Part shown: piece after piece, positions 1-5,932 of the stretch
Position numbering within the stretch: position 1 is the stretch's first letter
How the letters are laid out: the number at the start of each line of letters is the position of its first letter
DNA from: Pseudomonadota bacterium
Lineage (GTDB): Bacteria; Pseudomonadota; Gammaproteobacteria; Burkholderiales; Burkholderiaceae_C
DNA: 5,932 bases
Direction: 5' to 3'
NCBI GenBank assembly: GCA_030918015.1
Contig: JAUPTP010000165.1
Span: 1 to 5,932 of the forward strand
Notes under the pieces: generated by a model
What the model was told of the DNA's origin: nothing
Seen by the model: only the letters and a program-made list of their open reading frames with translations
Database searches by the model: none
Program-made: the position numbers and the translations under genes

Positions 1-463
1 CGACAACTGGATCATGGCCTATGTGCATGTCGCGCACGACTGCCGCATCGGCAGCCACACCATCATGGCCAACGTCACCACGCTGGCCGGGCATGTGCGG
101 GTGGGCGACTGGGCGATCCTCGGGGGACTCACCGGCGTGCACCAGTTCAGCCGGGTCGGCGCGCATGCGATGGCGGGATTCGCCTCGCGCATCGCGCAGG
201 ACGTGCCGCCCTTCGTGATGGTGGCGGGCAACCCCTGCGAGGCGCACGGCTTCAACCAGGAAGGCCTGAAGCGCCGCGGCTTCGGCCCGGAGCGCATCCT
301 GGCCGTCAAGCAGATGTACCGCGCGCTCTACCGCAAGGGCCTGACGCTGGAGGCCGCCCGCGCCGAGATCGAGACGCTGCGCGCCGAGCATCCCGAGGCC
401 GAGGCCGACATCGCGATGATGCTCGACTTCCTGGCCTCGGCCGGCCGGGGCATCGTGCGCTGA
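1..463 (+). CDS. lpxA: LpxA, UDP-N-acetylglucosamine acyltransferase (3' part; 5' end outside window)
   Basis: LpxA transfers a 3-hydroxyacyl chain from acyl-ACP to the 3-OH of UDP-GlcNAc, the first step of lipid A synthesis in the cytoplasm. The reading frame is open from base 2, so the gene enters from the left. About 153 residues are visible and roughly 113 are missing, judged against E. coli LpxA (262 aa). Counting from the Met at base 14, the visible part aligns without gaps to E. coli at an offset of 117. The catalytic His is His8 (E. coli His125, in HVAHDC), with His5 (122), His27 (144), and His43-Gln44 (160-161, VHQF). Asn81, Glu83, Arg87 and Arg88 match the nucleotide-binding residues 198, 200, 204 and 205. 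The left-handed beta-helix hexapeptide repeats are followed by the helical C-terminal domain. The E. coli acyl-ruler Gly173 is Phe56 here. That Met is internal, not the start. lpxB follows after 10 bases. Confidence 0.97.
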   Translation, partial: DNWIMAYVHVAHDCRIGSHTIMANVTTLAGHVRVGDWAILGGLTGVHQFSRVGAHAMAGFASRIAQDVPPFVMVAGNPCEAHGFNQEGLKRRGFGPERILAVKQMYRALYRKGLTLEAARAEIETLRAEHPEAEADIAMMLDFLASAGRGIVR

Positions 464-473
464 CGGATCGACG

Positions 474-1622
474 ATGACGACGAGCGATCCGCGCCTGGGC
501 ATGGTGGCCGGCGAGCCCTCCGGCGACCTGCTCGCCCAGCTGCTGCTGGGCGGGCTGAAGCAGCGCTGGCCGGCGCTGCAGTCCTTCGGGCTGGGCGGCC
601 CGCAGATGCAGACCCAGGGCTTCGACGCCTGGTGGAACTACGACCTGCTGGCGGTGCACGGCTACAGCCTGGAGCTGCTGCTGCGGCTGCGCCGGCTGTT
701 CGCGCTGCGCGCCGAGCTGGGTGATCGCCTGCTCAAGGAGCGCCCCGACGCCTTCATCGGGGTCGACGCGCCCGACTTCAACCTCGGCCTGGAGGCGCGG
801 CTGAAGAAGGCCGGCACGAAGACCATCCACTTCGTCAGCCCGTCGATCTGGGCCTGGAGGGGCGGGAGGATCCACAAGATCCGCGAGGCGGTCGACCATG
901 TGCTGTGCCTGTTCCCCTTCGAGCCGGAGATCTACCAGCGCGCGGGCATCGCCGCGACCTATGTCGGCCATCCGCTGGCCGACGCGATCCCGCTGGAGGT
1001 GCCGCGCGAGGCCGCGCGCACCGCGCTGGGCCTGCCGCTGGATGCCCGCGTGATCGCGCTGCTGCCGGGCAGCCGGCGCGGCGAGGTGCGCCACATCGCC
1101 CCGGCCCTGCTGGGCGCGGCGGCGCGCCTGGCGCGCGACAACCCCGGCCTGCGCTTCGTGCTGCCGGCCATGCGCGGCGTGCGCGACCTGCTCGATCCGA
1201 TGGTGGCCAGGTTCGCCGGCCAGTTCGATCTGCAGGTGATCGACGGCCGCTCGCACGAGGCGCTGGCCGCCTGCGACCTGACGCTGATCGCCAGCGGCAC
1301 CGCCACGCTGGAGGCGGCGCTGTTCAAGCGGCCGATGGTCATCACCTACAACATGCACTGGCTGTCGTGGCTCCGGATGCAGCGCATGGCCTACCAGCCC
1401 TGGGTGGGCCTGCCCAACATCCTGCTGCGCGGCTTCGTCGTGCCGGAGCTGCTGCAGGACTCCTGCACGCCCGAATCGGTGGCCAAGGCCGCGCAGCAGT
1501 GGCTCGACAGCCCCTCGCGCTGCGAGGGCGTGGGCCAGCGCTTCGCCGAGCTTCATCATCTGCTGCGCCAGGACACGGCGCACCGGGCCAGCGATGCCGT
1601 CGCGCAGGTTCTCGGCCGCTGA
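474..1622 (+). CDS. lpxB: LpxB, lipid-A-disaccharide synthase
   Basis: LpxB is a peripheral membrane GT-B glycosyltransferase (family GT19). It joins UDP-2,3-diacylglucosamine to lipid X, giving the beta-1',6-linked disaccharide of lipid A. The 382 residues equal the E. coli length. Family blocks in order are AGEPSGD (12-18), [12 protein letters not shown] (96-107), [11 protein letters not shown] (119-129), [10 protein letters not shown] (145-154), YVGHPLAD (163-170), [10 protein letters not shown] (196-205) and ASGTATLEA (273-281). Asp98 and Arg201 fall at the same numbers as the E. coli residues reported as important for activity. A Trp/Met-rich stretch (about 288-310) is a plausible membrane-contact patch; this is inference. 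The ATG at 474 lies 10 bases after the lpxA stop, with a weak GGA at 465-467 as the only Shine-Dalgarno candidate, so coupling to lpxA is likely. The last 29 bases also encode the start of rnhB. Confidence 0.98.
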   Translation: MTTSDPRLGMVAGEPSGDLLAQLLLGGLKQRWPALQSFGLGGPQMQTQGFDAWWNYDLLAVHGYSLELLLRLRRLFALRAELGDRLLKERPDAFIGVDAPDFNLGLEARLKKAGTKTIHFVSPSIWAWRGGRIHKIREAVDHVLCLFPFEPEIYQRAGIAATYVGHPLADAIPLEVPREAARTALGLPLDARVIALLPGSRRGEVRHIAPALLGAAARLARDNPGLRFVLPAMRGVRDLLDPMVARFAGQFDLQVIDGRSHEALAACDLTLIASGTATLEAALFKRPMVITYNMHWLSWLRMQRMAYQPWVGLPNILLRGFVVPELLQDSCTPESVAKAAQQWLDSPSRCEGVGQRFAELHHLLRQDTAHRASDAVAQVLGR

Positions 1623-2247
1623 CGAGGCTGCGGCCGCGCCGGCGCAGTTCTCCTTCAGCTTCGATCGTCCCGGCCTGGTGGCCGGCGTGGACGAGGCCGG
1701 GCGCGGGCCGCTGGCCGGCTCGGTGGTGGCCGCGGCCGTCATCCTCGACGAGCTGCAGCCCATCAGCGGCCTGGGGGATTCCAAGGCGCTGACTGCCCGC
1801 CGGCGCGAGCGCCTGTTCGACGAGATCCGCGCCAAGGCGCTGGCCTTCTGCATCGCCGAGGCCAGCGTCGAGGAGATCGACCGGCTCAACATCCTGCACG
1901 CGACGATGCTGGCGATGCGCCGCGCGGTCGAGGGCCTGCGCCTGCGCCCGGTCAAGGTGCTGGTCGACGGCAACCGCATCCCCACGCTGCGCATCCCGGC
2001 CGAGGCGATCGTCAAGGGCGATGCCAAGGTCGCGGCCATCTCGGCCGCCTCCATCCTGGCCAAGGTCCACCGCGACCGGCTCTGCGCCGAGCTGCATGTC
2101 CTCCACCCCGGCTACGGCTTCGATGTCCACAAGGGCTATCCGACCGCAGCCCATCTCGACGCGCTCCATCGCCTCGGGCCCTGCGAGCAGCACCGCCGCT
2201 CCTACGCCCCGGTGCGCCGCGCCGAGCTCGAACACGCTTCCCGATGA
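1594..2247 (+). CDS. rnhB: RNase HII
   Basis: RNase HII cuts the RNA strand of RNA-DNA hybrids and nicks 5' of single ribonucleotides misincorporated into DNA. The protein is 217 aa, against 198 in E. coli. The metal-binding acidic residues are all present: Asp33 and Glu34 (in [12 protein letters not shown]), Asp125 (LVDGN) and Asp143 (VVKGD-like, IVKGD). The GRG substrate-recognition motif is at 36-38, SAASILAKV at 150-158, and HKGYPT at 179-184 carries the conserved Tyr182. The first 17 or so residues are an Ala-rich extension beyond the E. coli N-terminus. No other ATG lies between base 1594 and the conserved core, and the next in-frame GTG (1678) would start almost inside the active-site strand, so 1594 is preferred. 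The gene overlaps lpxB by 29 bases and the next gene by 4. The order lpxA-lpxB-rnhB is the same in E. coli. Confidence 0.96.
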   Translation: MPSRRFSAADEAAAAPAQFSFSFDRPGLVAGVDEAGRGPLAGSVVAAAVILDELQPISGLGDSKALTARRRERLFDEIRAKALAFCIAEASVEEIDRLNILHATMLAMRRAVEGLRLRPVKVLVDGNRIPTLRIPAEAIVKGDAKVAAISAASILAKVHRDRLCAELHVLHPGYGFDVHKGYPTAAHLDALHRLGPCEQHRRSYAPVRRAELEHASR

Positions 2248-3023
2248 AAGAACCCCGCCTCATCAGCTCGCGCGCGCATGCGCTGGTCAAGACGCTGCAC
2301 CGGCTCGCGCGCGACCCCGGTGCGGCGCGTCGCCTCGGCCAGGTCTGGCTCGAGGGCGACCACCTGGCGCGCGCCTTTCTCGCCCGCGGGGGCCAGGGGG
2401 CCTGCGCGGTGGTCGGGGCCTCGGCCTGGCTGCAGCCGGGCCCGCGCGAGCTGGCGCTGCAGGCCGCCGAGATCGTCGTGATCGACGACGTGCTGCTGCC
2501 CGAGATCAGCTCGCTGGAGTCGCCCGCGCCGATCGGCTTCCTGATCGATCTGCCCTCGGCGGGCCAGCAGCCGCTGGCGGGCGTGGCCACCGTGGTGCTG
2601 GACCGGCTGCAGGATCCCGGCAACGTCGGCACCATCCTGCGCAGCGCCGCGGCACTGGGCGTGCGCCAGGTGCTGGCGATGAAGGGCAGCGCGGCGCTGT
2701 GGTCGCCGAAGGTGCTGCGCGCGGCCATGGGCGCGCATTTCGCGCTGCATCTGGTCGAGGCGCTGGCGCCGGCCGACCTGGACGCGCTGGCGGTGCCGCT
2801 GGTGGCCACCAGCTCGCATGCCGAGTCCGCGATCGACCGGCTGGCGCTGCCCGCGCCCTGCGCCTGGGTCTTCGGCCACGAAGGTCAGGGCGTGGGGCCG
2901 GAGCTGATGGCGCGCTGCGCGCTGACGGTGACGATCCCGCAGCCCGGCGGCGAGGAGTCGCTCAACGTGGCCGCAGCCACCGCGATCTGCCTGTACGAGT
3001 CGGCGCGCCAGGCGCGCCGCTAG
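2244..3023 (+). CDS. SpoU/TrmH-family RNA 2'-O-methyltransferase, target unknown
   Basis: This 259-aa protein belongs to the SPOUT superfamily, which methylates ribose 2'-OH groups in rRNA or tRNA using S-adenosylmethionine bound in a trefoil knot. All three SpoU motifs are visible. Motif 1 is [20 protein letters not shown] (119-138), with Asn127 and Arg133. Motif 2 is [13 protein letters not shown] (209-221). Motif 3 is [18 protein letters not shown] (231-248). [13 protein letters not shown] (154-166) is also typical. Residues 1-105 form a smaller N-terminal domain like the substrate-binding region of RlmB/TsnR-type members ([18 protein letters not shown] near the start). The sequence alone does not tell the modified nucleotide, so no symbol is given. 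The ATG overlaps the rnhB stop as ATGA and no clear Shine-Dalgarno precedes it, which suggests termination-reinitiation coupling. In E. coli dnaE follows rnhB; here this gene takes that place. Confidence 0.93.
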   Translation: MKEPRLISSRAHALVKTLHRLARDPGAARRLGQVWLEGDHLARAFLARGGQGACAVVGASAWLQPGPRELALQAAEIVVIDDVLLPEISSLESPAPIGFLIDLPSAGQQPLAGVATVVLDRLQDPGNVGTILRSAAALGVRQVLAMKGSAALWSPKVLRAAMGAHFALHLVEALAPADLDALAVPLVATSSHAESAIDRLALPAPCAWVFGHEGQGVGPELMARCALTVTIPQPGGEESLNVAAATAICLYESARQARR

Positions 3024-3059
3024 CACCCCGGCCGCTCAGTAGATCAGCCGGTCCGGGTG
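3024..3059. terminator. Possible bidirectional terminator hairpin between convergent genes
   Basis: Bases 3024-3034 (CACCCCGGCCG) can pair with 3048-3059 (CCGGTCCGGGTG). The result is a stem of about 10 pairs with one bulged base on each side (3029 and 3052) and a loop of about 14 bases. It covers the 12-base gap between the methyltransferase stop (3021-3023) and the ppsR stop (3036-3038 on the complement). There is no T-run on either side, so it is not a classical intrinsic terminator. Its position between converging genes is the main argument for a role. Confidence 0.28.
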
Positions 3060-3857
3060 CAGGTCGCGCAGGACGGTGGTGGCGATCTCCTCGATCGACT
3101 TGTGGGTCGACGACAGCCACGAGATGCCCTCGCGCTTCATCATCGCCTCGGCCTCGTTGATCTCGTAGCGGCAGTTCTCCAGCGCGGCGTACTTGCTGCC
3201 CGGGCGGCGCTCGTTGCGGATCTGGCTGAGCCGGTCGGCATCGATCGTCAGGCCGAAGCACTTGTGGCGGTGCGGCAGCAGCATCGAGGGCAGCCGGCCG
3301 CGCTCGAAGTCCTCGGGGATCAGCGGGCAGTTGGCGGCCTTGATGCCGTGCTGCATTGCCAGATAGAGCGAGGTCGGCGTCTTGCCGCAGCGGCTCACCC
3401 CCACCAGGATCACGTCGGACTCGGTCAGGTTGCGCGCCGACTGGCCGTCGTCGTGCGCCAGCGAGAAGTTGATCGCCTCGATGCGGTCGTGGTACTCCTG
3501 GCTCTTGGCGACGTCGGAGAAGCGCCCGACGCGGTGGTTGCTCTTCATGCCCAGCTCGGCCTCGATCGGCTCGACGAAGGTGCGGAACATGTCGAGCACC
3601 AGCGCATTGGCCTCGGCGGTCAGCCGCTCGCGCACCCGCTCGTTGGCCAGCGTGATGAACACGATCGGCCTCACGCCTTCCTGCAGGGCGGTCTCGTTGA
3701 TTTCGCGCGCCACCTGCTGGGCCTTGTCCTCGGTGTCGATGAAGGGACGCCGGACATGACGCGGCTTGGTCGCGAACTGGGCCAGGATCGACTTGCCGAA
3801 GGTCTCGGCCGTGATGCCGGTGCCGTCGGAGATGAAGAAGACTGTGCGGTTGGGCAT
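3036..3857 (-). CDS. ppsR: PpsR, PEP synthase regulatory protein (bifunctional kinase/pyrophosphorylase, DUF299)
   Basis: This enzyme controls PEP synthase. In the family it uses ADP to phosphorylate a Thr near the catalytic His of the target, which inactivates it, and removes that phosphate by Pi-dependent phosphorolysis, forming pyrophosphate. The 273 residues are close to E. coli PpsR (277). The N-terminal FFISDGTGITAET (7-19) and the P-loop-like GVSRCGKTPTSLYLA (153-167) are family hallmarks. Further conserved blocks are CPLIPEDF (177-184) and LTIDADRLSQIRNERRPGS (203-221). The start (CAT at 3855-3857) sits directly before the conserved MPNRTVFFISDG, although no good Shine-Dalgarno is seen upstream. 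The gene is divergent from ppsA, its presumed substrate, as in E. coli, and convergent with the methyltransferase gene. PPDK regulators share this fold, but the partner encoded here is PEP synthase, so PpsR is the better name. Confidence 0.96.
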   Translation of the reverse strand: MPNRTVFFISDGTGITAETFGKSILAQFATKPRHVRRPFIDTEDKAQQVAREINETALQEGVRPIVFITLANERVRERLTAEANALVLDMFRTFVEPIEAELGMKSNHRVGRFSDVAKSQEYHDRIEAINFSLAHDDGQSARNLTESDVILVGVSRCGKTPTSLYLAMQHGIKAANCPLIPEDFERGRLPSMLLPHRHKCFGLTIDADRLSQIRNERRPGSKYAALENCRYEINEAEAMMKREGISWLSSTHKSIEEIATTVLRDLHPDRLIY

Positions 3858-3881
3858 GAGCGCGTGCGTATTGATGCTTAA

Positions 3882-3899
3882 GGGTACAAGTCGGGTACA
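3882..3899 (+). repeat. Direct repeat GGGTACA x2 (11-base period), candidate regulator site
   Basis: GGGTACA occurs at 3882-3888 and again at 3893-3899. The start-to-start distance is 11 bases, about one helical turn, so both copies would face the same side of the DNA. The second copy abuts the candidate -10 of ppsR and lies where the -35 of the candidate ppsA promoter should be. This arrangement suits a dimeric or tandem-binding transcription factor. No specific regulator is recognised, and a 7-base repeat can occur by chance. Confidence 0.35.
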
Positions 3900-3924
3900 T
3901 CATAGGCGCGGATGACCCTAGAAT
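3896..3924 (+). promoter_or_regulatory. Candidate ppsA promoter (-10 TAGAAT)
   Basis: TAGAAT at 3919-3924 is a 5/6 match to the sigma-70 -10 consensus in an otherwise GC-rich stretch. Seventeen bases upstream, 3896-3901 reads TACATC, a poor -35, and it overlaps the second GGGTACA repeat. A weak -35 beside a repeat suggests an activator-dependent promoter; this is inference. Transcription would start near 3931, leaving a leader of about 175 bases before the ppsA ATG. This candidate and the ppsR one are divergent, with the two -10 hexamers 14 bases apart. Confidence 0.38.
3899..3904 (-). promoter_or_regulatory. Candidate -10 of the ppsR promoter
   Basis: On the complement, bases 3904 to 3899 read TATGAT, a 5/6 match to the sigma-70 -10 consensus. 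It would start transcription near 3892 and give a leader of about 35 bases before the ppsR ATG. No good -35 hexamer is found 16-18 bases upstream. The call rests on the hexamer and its position alone. Confidence 0.25.
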
Positions 3925-3987
3925 GGCCGCCAATTCGCCTGATCTGCCATGCAGCGCCGCCCCGCCCACGCCCACCCGGAACGACGA

Positions 3988-4086
3988 CACCCGCGTCGGG
4001 TGCCGGGCCGCGCCTGCACCGATCCCGTCTGCCCGAGCTGCCTTCTGCGCCGCGGGGATCGGTCCGGCCATCACGCCCCGGTTTTT
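3988..4086 (+). promoter_or_regulatory. Structured ppsA 5' leader, possible attenuator
   Basis: Four stems can be drawn, and each conflicts with the next. A pairs 3988-3993 (CACCCG) with 3997-4002 (CGGGTG). B pairs 3999-4003 (GGTGC) with 4016-4020 (GCACC). C is a perfect 9-base inverted repeat, 4018-4026 (ACCGATCCC) with 4055-4063 (GGGATCGGT). D pairs 4053-4057 (CGGGG) with 4076-4080 (CCCCG), plus C4051-G4081 across a bulge, and runs straight into T5 at 4082-4086. D plus the T-run resembles a weak intrinsic terminator, and C would act as its anti-terminator. The U-tract ends 9 bases before the Shine-Dalgarno. No known riboswitch class is recognised, and high GC makes chance pairing common. 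Confidence 0.3.
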
Positions 4087-4095
4087 CTACATCAT

Positions 4096-4099
4096 GGAG
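4096..4099 (+). promoter_or_regulatory. Shine-Dalgarno of ppsA
   Basis: GGAG at 4096-4099 sits 7 bases before the ATG at 4107. It decides the start in favour of 4107. The ATG at 4094, which overlaps the site, is in another frame and has no conserved product. Confidence 0.75.
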
Positions 4100-4106
4100 C
4101 TTTGTC

Positions 4107-5932
<1,826 letters not shown>

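Noticed and set aside
306..2063. 585-codon open frame on the - strand, antisense to lpxA, lpxB and rnhB
   Set aside because: It mirrors the GC-rich third positions of the real genes. The product is Arg/Ala/Gln-rich low-complexity sequence with no recognisable domain, and three well-supported genes lie opposite.
2021..3160. 379-codon + strand frame spanning rnhB and the methyltransferase gene
   Set aside because: It is an Arg/Ala/Gly-rich out-of-frame shadow that crosses two solid genes and has no family signature.
3057..3881. 274-codon + strand frame opposite ppsR
   Set aside because: It is antisense to a gene with clear DUF299 motifs. The product is compositionally biased and resembles no family.
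3871..3900. TTGATG (3871-3876) as a -35 for a second ppsA promoter
   Set aside because: At 16-18 bases downstream there is only GGTACA/GTACAT, a poor -10, so the pair is not convincing.

Overview
The window is a GC-rich, densely coding stretch of a Gram-negative chromosome. Lipid A biosynthesis genes (lpxA, lpxB) followed by rnhB, with a divergent ppsR/ppsA pair next to them, point to a betaproteobacterium, most likely Burkholderiales. That placement is inferred from protein sequence, codon bias and gene order; no rRNA or other marker is present to confirm it.

Left block (1-3023, + strand): the 3' part of lpxA, complete lpxB, complete rnhB and a complete SpoU/TrmH-family RNA 2'-O-methyltransferase gene. 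The spacing is tight: a 10-base gap, then a 29-base overlap, then a 4-base ATGA overlap. This suggests one transcript with translational coupling. LpxA and LpxB act in the early cytoplasmic part of lipid A synthesis (UDP-GlcNAc acylation, then disaccharide formation). RNase HII and the methyltransferase are housekeeping genes that share the operon rather than the pathway.

Middle (3024-3857): the left block meets ppsR, on the - strand, tail to tail with only 12 bases between the stop codons. A bulged GC-rich hairpin spans the junction. ppsR encodes the kinase/pyrophosphorylase that switches PEP synthase off and on.

Right block (3858-5932): a 249-base divergent intergenic region, then ppsA on the + strand, which runs off the right edge after 608 codons. 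PpsR and PpsA form an enzyme-regulator pair: PpsA makes PEP from pyruvate and ATP for gluconeogenesis, and PpsR modifies the Thr two residues before its catalytic His (Thr426 and His428 here). The intergenic region carries two candidate divergent -10 elements, a GGGTACA direct repeat with an 11-base period, and a ppsA leader of about 175 bases. That leader holds a chain of mutually exclusive stems ending in a T5 tract just before the Shine-Dalgarno sequence.

No mobile element, CRISPR array, tRNA, rRNA or phage gene was seen. The genes are ordinary. The points most worth a second look are the possible attenuator-like ppsA leader, the repeat in the divergent promoter region, and a Phe at the acyl-chain 'ruler' position of LpxA.
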